Assembly (NCBI GenBank): GCA_022376515.1
Contig: WTXI01000235.1
Location: forward strand, 1 to 56,815
DNA length: 56,815 nt
Source: Lactifluus volemus
Taxonomy: Eukaryota; Basidiomycota; Agaricomycetes; Russulales; Russulaceae
Reading direction: 5' to 3'
Shown here: positions 11,131 through 22,801 of the stretch, piece after piece
Layout: each line of letters starts with the position of its first letter
Numbering within the stretch: position 1 is the first letter of the stretch
Translations under genes and position numbers: made by a program
Notes under the pieces: model-generated
Database searches by the model: none
The model's input: only the letters and a program-made list of their open reading frames with translations
What the model was told of the DNA's origin: nothing

Positions 11131-12540
11131 TTACACGACGTTACACCACAACTTGGCATCGTAAGACTTGACGAACGTGGCCAACTTCACCGTGTCGTCT
11201 GCCATGATATCTGGAGAAGCTCCTAGCACAGCACAGAACCACGCAAATGTGGACGTGTGCGCGAACCAGAATGAGCCTCTTCTCCTACCTCTCGCCTCCT
11301 CTCCTTCAATTTCGTCTTCGTCCGGAGTCCTCTCCGGCTCTCCGCTGCTGGCCCCCATCTCCAAGTTATGAGTGAGCGAATCTGGCAACAACCCGCCGAC
11401 GACCTATTTTCCCTTTCTCAAACGATGGACCTTTGAGCGACTCTGCCAGTGAAGCAACGTCCTGAAAAACATAGAAGTCGTGCGTGCACTTCCCTTTTCT
11501 TCCCGGCATCCCTCAGTGATAATCCAGCTCACGATGAGGAACCGGCCTACGGCCCGGAAGAGCGCCACCATGATCAGCATCAGTGGGAAACTCGGATGTG
11601 CGAGCGTGGCACGGGTGCGATAGGTTGCTGTCTCCAATTGAGAGAACTTCCATCCACCGAAGCAAGATGAACGGTTTGGAAGAGAAGCTGCCGGGCCGCC
11701 GCCGCCAGGTGGTGTCACATGACTCTGTCTGAGTCTGATAATTTGTCGGGGCTGCTGAGAGCGGTGTAAATTAAAAGTTTTACAGCTGTTTGCAATGTAA
11801 TAGACCAGATTTTGTCGCGTTCTCTTCAGAATTTTTGTTTACATTCGGCGCTGGTACAAACAAACTATGCCAAATATGGTGTACCATTGCCGTGCCGCCA
11901 CTTGTTTGGTCCACCTTGGCAACAGAACGTGCCTTGGCTCAGGCCTGAGGGACTGACTTGTGTGGCTATTGTGCCTCCTCACTACCAATTTTTCTGTACA
12001 TCTGTATACCTATATACTGTAGCTTGATGTACAAGAATATAATGGCTTAATAAAAGAAACAAAGAAACTTTTATACTGAAGTGTGTGTCGTGCAGCCAGG
12101 CCAAGCTATGGGCAGAAATAACTAGTTCAACATACCATATTTGGCATAGTTTGTTTGTACCAGCGCTGAGTGTAAACAAAAATTCTGAAGAGAGCGCGAC
12201 AAAATCTGGTCTATTACATTGCAAACAGCTGTAATGAGTGAACGGCGGTGGTGCCCGAGGGGTCGTGGTGCGCATCTGCTGCAACTGTTGCTGGTATTGT
12301 GGGAGTTTTCTTGGCGTCGGATGACGGACTCGGAGATGGTTCCGTGGCATAGAACTCTGTGCGTTCTGACGTAGTATCATTGTAGATGAGTCGTGCGGAT
12401 GCACGATGTGACAGTGGGGAATAGATCAGGTGAATGTCTGAAGGCGGGATGTTCCTGTCCAGTGAGTCGCGGAGATCGACGTTGCATAAATCGTAAGACG
12501 CCGCAGAAAGCAAGTACGTCATCGAGCCTGTCTAAAGAAG
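11131..12540 (-). pseudogene. Relic of Ser/Pro-rich membrane protein (copy 3), split by a MITE
   Basis: The best preserved of the relics, read on the minus strand. The N-terminal part (12,520-12,235) has IPPSDIHLIYSPLSHRAS, TTSERTEFYAT and HHDPSGTTAVHS, matching IPTLDLRPIYPPVSHRAG and its followers in the intact gene at 39335-41107. A 449-bp TA-flanked inverted-repeat element then interrupts the sequence. The remainder (11,720-11,131) carries TPPGGGG, a membrane segment with LIVSWIITEG, and TSTFAWFCAVLGASPDIM followed by ATFVKSYDAKLW. The membrane-helix tail after KSYDA is missing. It is a decayed duplicate disrupted by insertion. Confidence 0.8.
11783..12231. mobile_element. 449-bp MITE with 98-bp terminal inverted repeats, TA target site
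   Basis: Left arm 11783-11880 and right arm 12134-12231 are inverted copies differing at only three positions that I can count. The ends read CAGCTGTTTGCAATG, and TA dinucleotides flank both ends (11781-11782 and 12232-12233). A TA duplication with ends beginning CAG fits Tc1/mariner-type elements. No transposase is present, so it is non-autonomous. It inserted into a Ser-rich membrane-protein relic. Confidence 0.9.
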
Positions 12541-12569
12541 GCATGAGGTCATGAGTTACACCCAAGCTC

Positions 12570-13690
12570 ATGCCGATTTACTCAAGGTCTGAACAGCAGC
12601 GAATGGATAGAAAAGTTCCAGCTACTGTGTGTTGTCCATACCGACTTTGCAAAGTCGATTCCAATAGGTCAGTCACGGTGTACCCTTGGATGTTAAGCCA
12701 ATCTACTCTCCGCATCTGAGTTCCAACCTAAGAGGCTAGGGAGAAATATTCTCATTGATGGTAGAAGCGAGACCACCATGTTACTACTACCGTGAAACAC
12801 CATCTTGGCTTTATTACACAGCATGTTATGTCGACATCTTCGACTTGAGGGGCGTCTATTTGGGCCACGAGGTCATCCAAATACTCGCTGTACTATGGAA
12901 CTTGAACGGTTTTCCGGGTCAGTGCGAGAAGCCGGGGATTCGAAACAGATCACAATGTCAAGGTAAGTGAACCGGGTCAAGGTGGAGACGCCTCTGACCA
13001 TCACCTCAGATGAGGGGTAACCACCGTGCAGTATATTGCGAAGGGAGAGCCTGGAAAGGTCATTGCAAGACAAACAAAGTTGAGGTGATGTCGGAAATGG
13101 AATGCGATCCAATGTGAGTGATCGTACTCTCGGGGAGGATCGGAGGATCCATGGGCTGAAGGGGATTCACGAACGTTGCTTGGACCAGCCATCAGAAATT
13201 CCAGCTGACCGTTCTTCTAAGCGTGACAACGTCATCTTTCATCGGAAAAAACACGCGCAGTTTCACCTGACTCATGATCTATCTTAAGACAAAGGTGTTC
13301 CAGTGTTGGAAATGGTTACTGCGTCACCATAATCAAACGCCCTGGTGATGAGCGTGTTTTAAAGAACCAATTTCGCACACACGGTCAGGGTGCTCGAGTG
13401 CAGCAATGATGTTATCACCAAGCTTGAACTGAAGATCTCCGAGTCTAGTGCTAGACCATATTTTGATAGGCAGGGGGGGACTCGGACAGACACCCAATGG
13501 CTCCCTCACAGGAGTGTTAGAGGTGCAGAGGAGGTGCAGATCGAGACGGAGTGGACAGTACGCAGCCTGAGAATTGGAACAGTCTAGGAGGACATCATTC
13601 GGCAGCACACCAATGACTTACATTAAGTTATCACCAACCGCGTGAGCGCAACCCATAACACGTACCTCGTCCCTGAGACAGGGCATAATA
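12570..13690 (-). pseudogene. F-box / leucine-rich relic (near full length)
   Basis: Minus-strand similarity to the F-box gene at 5688-7211 along almost its whole length, with many frame breaks. At the N-terminal end the exon-1 donor context (GAG|GTACGT near 13,665) is retained. Then come LPNDVLLD, a large deletion within the F-box, PLRLDLHLLCTSNTPV, DNIIAALEHPDRV, LDRIPFPTSP and LSCNDLSRLSL. The C-terminal half is short and interrupted. It is clearly a pseudogene. Its F-box is deleted, which would abolish SKP1 binding even if the frame were open. Confidence 0.82.
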
Positions 13691-13734
13691 CAGTAGTACC
13701 AAACACATGATCAGCTGTCCAACCTTGATTTGGT

Positions 13735-14590
13735 CTAGCCCATGTACTACTATGTTATCTCTGGCCTCTCTGTTTGTGTTAGTGGGAGAAAGTCCCGAAC
13801 ACCGTATAGGTTCATGACGTGATACCTTTACCCAGCTATAGACACAGGTGAGGGCGCTCCGCTGGGAGTGAATAGAGGGCAGCAGAGTTTAGATGTCCTC
13901 GTCACGGTGTGAATTGAAGCCACCCATTCGGCCACACCCGTCACGGTGACGCCCATCATTTGGACACTTTGTTATACTGTATCTCGCTCATTTCTCGCCC
14001 ATTTCATTTTATATTTGGCAAGTATCATATAGTAGATGTCTTTAAGGTATTTCAGGTGTTTTGAGGGCATGAAGTGTAGTTTTTAATGTCTGCTCTCGGA
14101 GGGGTTGAATCACGTGCTGTCCGAAGCTCGTGAGTGTTCAACAGTGTTGTACTAACTTGAACTTAATTAACGTGCTAACTACAGTAAAGTTGTACCTGCA
14201 TCTCAACATAGCCATACACGCATATAAGGTTCAGGCACGGACACTCGCAGAGTCACAGGCCTTACCTCCTGGTGCTACGGCTCACCCCTGGATCTACTAC
14301 GTCCTCGTCTACTCGCTCTGCACGTCAATTCCAGATCAGCGGTCCCTGGGTTGTTGGTAAAGGTATCAGATTTTTATAGGAAACTATCGATATACCTCAC
14401 GCTAGCTAGGTCACCCCTTGCCTACTAAGATGGGCAAATCATTTTAGGTGGGTACAACAATACGCCCCGTGCTGGCATCACCATTCGATTGTTCCTATGC
14501 TCAATCAATCATCAATCACCTTGATTGGTAGAGAGCATACTGTACTAGACCGTTTATGGATATTACTTCTCATGTCAGCTACTACTATGA
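13735..14590. repeat. Duplicated upstream block of four-helix gene B
   Basis: This block corresponds to 8,940-9,737 and 18,820-19,560. CTCTGGCCTC, CGAACACCGTATAGGTTC, GAGGGCGCTCCGCTGGG and CACGCATATAAGG are shared with those blocks in the same order. No coding sequence is seen. It is the long 5' flank carried along in each duplication. Confidence 0.7.
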
Positions 14591-14671
14591 GAGAGTATCG
14601 ATTAAAAGAGCACCGTCTCTGTCACCTTCTCTAGGCAAATACCCCATCTCATTGGTATCACATTGTGTACC
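14591..14671 (+). promoter_or_regulatory. Conserved proximal promoter of four-helix gene B
   Basis: TATCGATTAAAAGAGCACC, with the TTAAAA box at 14602-14607, lies 65-70 nt upstream of the ATG at 14672, as in the other loci. Confidence 0.55.
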
Positions 14672-15988
14672 ATGTCGTCTTCTCAACCCGGGAGTGGCTC
14701 AAACGACCGTTTGTCCCCGTTTTTAGAAATGCTGTTCAACTTAGGATCACTTCCCGAATGGGTCAACGTCCTCTCCGCCATCTCAGTCTGCGTTGCTACC
14801 ACGGGTTTCATAATCATCCCTACTTCGTTCCTCACTCTCTCTGAGGACGGCACCACGTACTCTCTCAGCCTGAATACGAAGCTGTATGTCCAGCTTCATC
14901 TCACCGCTTCCCCCCTCGATTTTCATTTAATTTTGGTGTTGATGTTGACCAATCACCAGGTTTATAACCGGCTACCTGATGATCACCAGCGGCGTTTTCG
15001 TGATGGGTTGGCTCTCATACTATCCTTATGCGAGTTTCAAACCTTTGGGGAAGAACCATTTCTGGCTCTTCCACCGATTCTATCTGCGCATGGCCGAGGG
15101 TGGCCTCTTTGGGCTGGTCTTGGTGCTCGTGGTCTTCTTCGGTATACGTCAGAGTAACCTGAATGCAGATATCATCGCCGCCATTGTTGTCGCGTGCTAT
15201 ATCAAGATCGTGTCTGGCGGTTACGCAATCCGGTCGTATCTTATATTGAGAATAGCGAGGAAGACGTACTGGCGCGAAACACTTCAGCATCAGGCCGAGA
15301 AGCTTCCGGCTCCCGAGGATTCGTATGTGCAAATGCTGCTCGGCTTCGCGACACTCCCCGGATGGTTCAGTAACCTCTTCGGCTTCCTCACCTTGCTGGT
15401 TATCATAGGTTTCATAACCACCCCTATTGCGTTGATCAAGCTCGAGGAGGACATTAACCCAATCAACGGCGAAATTAAACTTATTAAGAAACTTTCCGAG
15501 AGTGAGCCACTGTATGTCCCGTTTCATTTCACCGCCCCCCCCTCGATTTTATGATAAGAAGGATCTTGTGCTCCAAATCCCTCTTTCTCTTTTCAAAACT
15601 CCTTTTTTACCTTCTTTTCATTCAATTTCAGTGTTGATGTTGACCAATAACCAGGTTCGCGATCAGCATCTCAGTATCCTTCGTCTGCTTGATCGCGGCG
15701 TTTGTGCTCTCCCGTTATCAATATCGGGATCAGATACCTTTGAAGGAGAATCATTTCTGGCTCTACCACAAATACTACCGGCCCGTTACCGAGGCTGGCA
15801 TCTATGGGTTGATCGAATTGTTCCTGAGCATAAGGGTCTTGGGTAACGAGATGACTCCGCCTACCATTGCTGCCCTTTGTATCACGTGCATTGTCACGGC
15901 CTTATTTGGCCTGTTGGCAAGTCGGTCGTATTTTAAGACGAGACAAGTGAGGAAGGCATATGAAACACGGTTAAACGCCTCAGGCTGA
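14672..15988 (+). CDS. Eight-helix fused tandem duplicate of the four-helix family (member B)
   Basis: One open gene containing two complete four-helix modules head to tail. Exons: 14672-14883, 14960-15511, 15655-15988; the sum is 1,098 nt (365 aa) and remains in frame. Both introns are phase 2 within the same Leu codon position used by the single-module paralogues. The middle exon runs from helix 2 of module 1 through its tail (HQAEKLPAPED), directly into YVQMLLGFATLPGW of module 2, without the MSSSQ leader. Module 1 is the most divergent copy (KNHFWLFHRFYLRMAEGGLFG). Module 2 keeps ENHFWLYHKYY and FKTRQVRKA. The membrane topology would be eight helices. Function unknown. Confidence 0.8.
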
Positions 15989-17100
15989 GGTCTAAGGTTT
16001 TGTTACAATTATGTCTTGAGGGACCGTACTAGTCCCTCTTTGCCTCACTGACTTACATCCTTTCTTGGTCAATTTTGGTTTTGGTTTGTAACTCTATGTT
16101 AACATTTTTCAGACTCATTGTCATGTATGTAGTCAGTCCGTCGGGAGGGAATCCGAGGACATGTTGATTTAAGGTCTTTTCCTGGACAGATATTTGATCG
16201 CAGTTCGGGTCACGCGAAGGGACACACTGTAGAAAAAACATAGCTGAACCAGTAGTCACGCACGCAGGCTCTGCGGGCATCAAGTGTGACCATCTCACGG
16301 TTTGGGGTATTCACGGAAGGCAGGTGAAGGCCATGACCATGGCGAGTTGGGTGGTAGATGGGGTCGTATCATTCAGGAAAAGTCACGGTATAGCCTAAGA
16401 AATTTGCCACATATTTCAGCGAGCTGATCATGATGACGAACTTTGCACGTTTCTGAGTTGCAAGTCAAGATTTCGTTACGCAGAGTCAACACCCAGCGAG
16501 ACCGAAACCGTGACAGTGGAACACCCCAGGCATCGGGCGGTGGCAATGCCAGGCGATCCATGGGCAACAGATGGGGTCATACCATTCAGGAAAAGTTTAA
16601 GGACAGCAATAAAAATCTGGATTCAACGTGTATGTACAACTGACAATTAGCAACATGGTCAATACACCCTCAGGTTGTCAACAAGCGCCCTTAGACTCTT
16701 CACCCGTCTGGATTGTCGGGGGTGGTCACCAGCGAGCATCTCCAGAGGGCAGGCAATTTAGAGCACCACCTCAACTGCGACAGCAAACTCGGAGTCCTTC
16801 TTGTCCACCCAAGCGCAGAAAATCAGCAGATATCAGTGATGTCATGAATCTTGCAGTGCACGACTCACCATACGACTCACCAGTAGTCGGCTTGGTCTTG
16901 GTGCAGTCAAGCAGGGCAGTTGCACAGCGGCTGGACCTGGAATGAACTAAATGGTTTTGTCGGGAGAGGGTAGCACAGGTGCACGACGTCCTCGGTCCTC
17001 AAGGGTCATGGCGGGCTCTATGGTGGGGGGATTTGTGGAGAGGGATGTTGGGTCAGGGGGTGTGGTGGTAGTGGCGGCGGCGGCGGCGGCAGTGACAGCA
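15989..17100. other. Spacer after gene B, no clear gene
   Basis: There are no conserved protein frames. The block that follows the other family members (CTGAGGTCTGAGG...) is only faintly present. A CGG-type triplet run lies at about 17,070-17,090. The stretch is probably decayed repeat material. Confidence 0.35.
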
Positions 17101-18320
17101 CCAGCGAGCTCTGGCTCGGGGGTTCACATGTCAATAGGGCCAGGTGAGGAGGGCGCTATGCCAGTGTGACATATCATGACGCCGAGGTTGATATCATGAG
17201 AAAAAATTCTACTCGGTACCTTTTCTGCCATCGGTACAGACAGGCACGAATCCGACAACCAATTCGGGGTTTTAAAGACCGGAGATGTTCGCAATGAACT
17301 GTGTCACCTCGGGTGTGCCGATGTTGTTGTTTGCAAAGTTCAGCGCGAAGCACCCGAGCTGTGCACAGAAGACGAGACATACATAGCAGGATGACCGAAC
17401 TGCGGCGGCTCTCCTGGCTCATGATATGCGATCATATCGGCCTGCACCATGAGGGTCAAGTTTCTATTCTCCTTGTGCAGTTTCTCTACAGAGGTCCATC
17501 AATCGTCAGAAATGGAATGACACGAAGCCGAAAGAGACACACCAGCAGCGAACCTTCAACCACTCCGCTGCGACGCGCGCACCCCGAAGAGAACAAGTAC
17601 CGAGACTCTATTCCGGACTTGGCGTCCTTGCCCATGAAGAAGCGGACGTCGTTCCACATCTGGGCAAGAGATATGTTAGGGACGATCTTCACTACGTTTG
17701 GCTTAAATTTGAGAGACGAGAGTAGATCGCAGATGCGGGCGATAGAGGTTGGTTCAGCTGCAGTCGCAGTCGTCGCTGTCGTTGTCGATCTGGAAGGAAT
17801 GGATACATGAAATTTAGCAAGGAAAAGAAACGCTACGGCCGTGGCAAGAAAGGCATTCCAGCTTACTTTGTCACGGAGGCAAATGAGGCAAATGCCTTGG
17901 GCTTCGGGATGGGAGATCCTGAGGTGCAGGGTAGAACGTTGTCGAAAGAATGGAATGATGAACTCGAGCAGCGATATCATGTACGATATGCAAGGTCCTT
18001 ACGGTACGTTAGTCATGGGTGAATCAGGAGGTCAATCGCGAGCAAGTGTGAGATGCCAATCTCCCTCTCCTTCTCGGCATGGCAGTGTCGGGATGGACCT
18101 TATTATCGTGGACAATCTTGACAGTACTGTAATTTGACTCTGCGGCCAGAGGCGAGAGGAAGAGAATGGCGGAAAGAGCAACCCCCAGCCAATTCAACCT
18201 TACTAATAATGACTCAGAGGAACGTAGCCTCATAGCCTCTCCATGTTGAAAGCAACTGACCCGCCCAAGTGGACTTACACAGAAGGCCCTGAGTATGCAT
18301 CGCTCGTATCCGTCCACACA
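17100..18320 (-). pseudogene. Relic of a secreted M28-family aminopeptidase
   Basis: Minus-strand pieces in order: a signal-peptide-like segment (GVALSAILFLSPLAAES) followed by MPRRRGRLA; then FKPNVVKIVPNISLAQMW and KDAKSGIESRYLFSSG, like the N-terminal part of fungal M28 leucine aminopeptidases; then VQADMIAYHEPGEPPQFG, TPEVTQFIANIS and NPELVVGFVPVC, like the C-terminal part. The pieces lie in different frames. Only about 150 nt separate the SRYLFSSG block from ADMIAYH, where an intact enzyme has the zinc-binding His/Asp/Glu core of well over 100 residues. The catalytic core is therefore deleted. Family assignment is from remembered motifs and is fairly likely. Confidence 0.6.
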
Positions 18321-18818
18321 CCCGTCTCCAAGAGTACGTAAAGTTTTGAGCTACGTTTAGTCTGATTAGTTCATATTTCCGTCTTCTAGTCACAACTTCC
18401 TTGGATGCGTCTCTTTATGATGCCCGCGCTCAGACGCTCGCCCTTCTAGCGCCCATTCGGCCATTCTAGCTCATCGCACCAGACCGCACATTTCTCAAAC
18501 ACGGTTCTCTCCTACAATTAGAACGTGGCTCGTTTCTGAAAGAACACGACTTTCTTCTTTCTCGGATTGTGTTCTCTGGGTCGCTAACCTCGACAAGGGT
18601 GACAGCAAACCTACTGATCGTTCGGGACTGGAAAGGGGTCAAGGTTCGACCCTTCCCAGGTCCAATGATGGCGCGTTCACGCAGCCGCAGCGACGCAGAG
18701 TGGGTCTGTCAAAGGATTGAAGCGAGGTGCCCAGGAGTTGGAGTAGGTAGCGTATCTCACCCCTGTGAGTTGGTTCCATGAGTCAGACATGCGTAATTGA
18801 ATAGACTTGATCAACTAA
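18321..18818. other. Spacer without recognised gene
   Basis: There is no supported coding sequence, repeat arm or RNA gene in this stretch between the peptidase relic and the next duplicated block. A GGTTCGACC word near 18,640 resembles a tRNA B box but no cloverleaf can be built around it. Confidence 0.35.
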
Positions 18819-18819
18819 C

Positions 18820-19564
18820 CCCATGTACTACATCTAGGATATATCTCTGGCCTCCTCTGTTTATATTAAGAGATCCCGAACACCGTATAGGTTCATGACG
18901 TAATGCTTTTGTCCGCCTCTAAAGGAGTACAGTACAGTACATTGTAAGGTCCAATGTTGGTAGCTATAGATTCAGATGAGGGCGCTCCGCTGGGCGTGAA
19001 TAGAGGGCAACGGAGTTTGAATGTGTGGCGTGAGCGTTTATTCGGCTATTCAACAAATCTCCGAAAATGAAACAGAAGAAACTCCGAAAACGAGAACTCG
19101 GCTTTGGCGCCTGTTGAGCCGTCGAGACATGCTATGTCGCATGGAACTAAGCCAGTCGCACGAGATCCGACACGGGCTCTGGCCGTCGTCACCTCCGGGC
19201 GCTACAGTTCAGCGCTCAACCCTGGATCCACCACGTCCTCATCTACTCGCTCTGTACGTGAATTCCAGGTCAATGGTCCCCGGATTGTTGGTAAAGGTAT
19301 CATATTTTCACAGAAGCCCTCACGCTAGCCAGGTCACCCTTGCCTACTAAGGTAGGAAGTCATTTTAGGTGGGTACAACAATAGTAGCGGCGCTACGCTG
19401 ATGCTGGCATCGCATTCCATCGCCCCTATACTCAATCAATCACTTAATTGACGGATAGCATGCTATACTAGATCGTTTCTAGAAATCACTGGTAGCCATG
19501 CCAGCAACTGTGTGTGGAACGTGACGACTCGGAGCGCGTACGACATGAGGTGATGCTATGAGAG
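18820..19564. repeat. Duplicated upstream block of four-helix gene D
   Basis: Third copy of the long 5' block (compare 8,940 and 13,735): CTCTGGCCTCC, CGAACACCGTATAGGTTC, GAGGGCGCTCCGCTGGGCG, CTCCGAAAA words and CCAGGTCACCCTTGCCTACT. No gene is seen. Confidence 0.7.
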
Positions 19565-19643
19565 TGAGTATCGATTAAAAGGGCACCATCTCTGTCACCC
19601 TCCCCGGCAAATATCCTACCTCATTGGCGTATCATCGTGTACC
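19565..19643 (+). promoter_or_regulatory. Conserved proximal promoter of four-helix gene D
   Basis: TATCGATTAAAAGGGCACC, with TTAAAA at 19575-19580, lies 64-69 nt before the ATG at 19644. Nearly identical sequence precedes member E. Confidence 0.55.
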
Positions 19644-20429
19644 ATGTCGTCTTCTTCTCAAGCCGAGAGTTGCTCAAACGGCGGCTTGTCCCCGTATGTG
19701 CAAATGTTGGTCAGCTTCGGGAATGTTCCCGAATGGCACAACCTCCTCTCCGCCCTCTTCATCTGGCTGATTACCACGGGTTTCATAACCATCCCTCCTG
19801 CGTTGATCACTGTCGTGGAAAATAACAACCAATCAACACAAACAGGCAACGGTCAAACCTCAGCGGACAATAATAACCAACCATCACAAACAGGCGACGG
19901 CAATCCCGGCCTTTTGCTGCAATTTGCCCTGAGTGAGCCACTGTATGTCCAGTTTCATTTCCCCACTTTTTCCCTCCTCGATTTTATAAAAATCTGGTTC
20001 TCTCAAAATTCCCTTAAAACTTCGTTTTTACCTTTTTTTAAATTTAATTCGGTTTGATGTTGACCCATCACCAGATTCGCGATCGGCGTCTCGATATTCT
20101 TCGTCGGCTTGATCGGGATGGTTGTGCTCTCCCGCTATCGAAATTCGAATCAGATAGCTTTGAAGGACAATTACTTCTGGCTCTACCACAAATACTATCA
20201 CCGCGTGGCCGAGGGTGGCCTCTATGGTTTGATTTCATTGCTCGTGAGCATCTTTGTCTTAGGTAACAATACGATGGATCCGCCTACCATCGCCGTCATT
20301 TGTGTAACGTGCGTTATCACCACCTTGTTCATTGGTTTGGCAGGCTGGTCGTATGTAAAGACGAGACAAGCGAGGAAGGCGCATGAAACACCTCAGCCTC
20401 AGGCCGAGAAACCTCAGACCTCGGCCTGA
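19644..20429 (+). CDS. Four-helix membrane protein, array member D
   Basis: Predicted 217-aa membrane protein, exons 19644-19942 and 20075-20429, with the phase-2 intron at the family position. It is closely similar to members A and E: LSPYVQMLVSFGNVPEW, HNLLSALFIWLITTGFI, FAIGVSIFFVGLIGMVVL, DNYFWLYHKYY and VKTRQARKAHET. The loop after helix 1 is the longest in the family and contains an internal Asn/Gln/Thr/Ser-rich repeat (NNNQSTQTGNGQTSAD followed by NNNQPSQTGDG) with potential N-glycosylation sites. The tail has PQAEKPQT. Function unknown. Confidence 0.82.
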
Positions 20430-20880
20430 GGTCTGAGGCGGCGCATTTCTCAGGCTTACCTTAACCATACGCATTTATTAGTACGAACATCTGGATAGTT
20501 TCGTTATACTGTAGTAAATCCCCCATTTCTTTCTACAAGTCGTCGTCTGTTCTCATTACTTTTCGCTCAAATTAGCGATGTACAGTAACCTCTGCCACTT
20601 TCTTCTTCGCCATGACATTTGAAAATTATTTACAGTCCCATCATACCTAGCAGTGTCTGAAAGCCGGCAATGGTATACCCACCGCGCACGCTCAGGTGAG
20701 TTCGTCGATAGTGTCAACGAGTGAAAGATTGGTGATGTTCTATGCCTTTCATAGTGTTGGGAACCTAATTACTAGTTTACATCTGACTGTGGTCAGTAAT
20801 ATAGTGGTACGGAGCCCGGATGCATCAAGGTAGGAGGAACGTGTCTGAGGTGACATTGTGGGAAAGAGAAGAACGAGGTA
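20430..20880. repeat. Duplicated 3' block downstream of gene D
   Basis: CTGAGGTCTGAGGCGGCGCATTTCTCAGG, then ACGAACATCTGGATA, also follows member E almost word for word, and member A more distantly. The block continues into the 3' side of a convergent Ser-rich membrane-protein relic. No gene is seen. Confidence 0.6.
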
Positions 20881-21700
20881 GGGAACAGATGCTTCCAAGG
20901 ATAGTGGTGACACGACCCTACACCACAACTTGGCATCGTAAGACTTGATGAACGTGGTCAACTTCTCCATCTGCCCCGTGCCGTCTGCCATGATATCTGG
21001 AGAACCCCAGTAAAGCCCACCTCTTGATACCGGCGTGTCGGACCTTTCCCTTTCCCAGAAACAGGGTGACCGGAACGCCCAGGCTGGCGTGCAGTTATGA
21101 ATGGCATGATGTCTTGTTACTCCGAGACCGATCGAGATACCTGATATCGCTCTGGGTGAAGGTCACCCAGTGCAAGTGACACTATTCTCAAGGTCTGAAC
21201 AGCAGGAAACGGGTGGAAACGATCTAGGCACTGTGTTTTGTCCGAAAATGTTTGCCCAGGAGAGCACCATAAGCATCAGCGGGAGACGTGCGAGTACGGC
21301 GCGGACGCGATGAGATGCTGCTGCCCAATGAGACCCTTGATAATAGTGCAAGACCAGCGCTTCGGATGATGAGTCGGGACGCCGCTGCCGCTTGACCTGA
21401 GGTAGGAGGTCTGCGAATTGGTCAAGTCTGCCGGAAAGCAGTGGAGTGGATGAGTGAACGGGGGTGGAAGGGAACGTTCGCTGTTTACTGCTGCTTCTGT
21501 GGGAAATTTTGTGTCCTCAACGTCGTCAGAAATGCAGCGAAGAAACTGCCCGTATGTCTAGAAGTGGGACATTCAATGGCGGGAGAACGTCTTCCCTTTC
21601 CCAGAGGTGGACAGCAATGAAGTGGGCGGAAGGCTGCCGTGCAGAGATAAATGGCTCGATGTCTCGTTGTTCTGATCCATAATCCGCATATTGCATTACA
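20880..21700 (-). pseudogene. Mosaic relic: Ser-rich membrane protein (copy 4) with F-box fragments
   Basis: On the minus strand the C-terminal block MADGTGQMEK and TTFIKSYDAKLW (about 20,990-20,925) and the helix block LARLPLMLMVLSWANI (about 21,300-21,255) belong to the Ser-rich membrane family. Between and beyond them are short stretches matching the F-box gene: near 21,180-21,235 (AAGGTCTGAACAGCAG...GTGTTTTGTCC) and near 21,060-21,110 and 21,600-21,690 (compare the F-box 3' end at 5,690-5,750). No frame is open. It is a scrambled remnant of both co-duplicated families. Confidence 0.6.
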
Positions 21701-22290
21701 TAAGAGTTCCTAAGTGTGATGGTGTTAGATGGTTGGTTTGACTTGCCCTCTGTGGATGTAGATAAGCAACTGATGGAAAGATGTAAGTTACCATACCGTT
21801 CAAAACAGTTGCGTGTGTAGTAGATTTTACGTGACCCACGCATCTTTCCGAAACTCTCACGTCTCAACACCTCCACCTGATACAGTATTTTCCACTGCTC
21901 GCGCTTCCGAGCAGCCCGGGACCGCCGACTTCTCTGACACTCTCACCTATCATCATTTGAGCAAGGGATGATGTCGCCGAGTCAGTCTGAGCGCTCTATG
22001 GCTATGTATTGATGCGATCCGAGATAGCCGAGAGGATCAAAGCAGAGGGGAGGCCCTGGCCAAATTCTTTGAGGAAACACAGGCTTGTGTCAGGCTTAGG
22101 AGAAGAGAACCACCCCAAGAATATGGCTAGACGCATAGGGTGTCGGGCCCGAGCCCCACTCACACTGCCCACACACTGTTCACACCACTTTCTATATTAC
22201 AGACACTACACGTACCTAGTTTGTTCTTATGTGGCAGTTGAGCCCATCTTTGTTGTTGTTAACATCCTGCGCTATATACAGTAAATGCAG
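21701..22290. other. Spacer without recognised gene
   Basis: No supported coding sequence and no clear counterpart in the other duplicated units. The next duplicated upstream block begins near 22,290 with CCCCGAAAGTGAAATGG. Confidence 0.35.
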
Positions 22291-22801
22291 ATTTAAAAAA
22301 AAACCCCCCGAAAGTGAAATGGAAGAACTCTGAAAATGAAACTCGGCTTTGGTGCGTGGCCATGTCGCATCTAAGCCAGTCGTACGCAATATATCCATAC
22401 ATGTACATAAGGATCAGGCACGCGCTCTCACCGTCGTCACCTCTTGGCGCTTCAGCCTAGCGCTCAACCCTGGATTCACCACGTCCTCATCTACTCGCTC
22501 TGTACGTGAATTCCAGATCAGCGGTCCCTGGGTTGTTGGTAAAAGTGTCAGATTTTCCCAGGAAGCCCTCACGCTAGCCAGGTCACCCTTGCCTACTAAG
22601 GTAGGAAATCGTTTTAGGTGGGTACAACAATACTAGTAGCGGCGTGACGCTGGTGCTGGCATCGCCCCTTCACTCAATCAATCACTTAATGGACGGATAG
22701 CATGCTGTACTTCATTTCTAGAAATCACTGGTAGTTATGCCGGCTACTGCGCGTGGAACTTGACGACTCGGAGCGCGTACGACATGAGGTGATGCTATGA
22801 A

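Noticed and set aside
16943..17170. Gly/Val/Ala-rich plus-strand frame with a CGG run
   Set aside because: Short, low complexity and without similarity; best explained by the triplet run.
18630..18660. GGTTCGACC word resembling a tRNA B box
   Set aside because: No acceptor stem, A box or cloverleaf can be paired around it on either strand.
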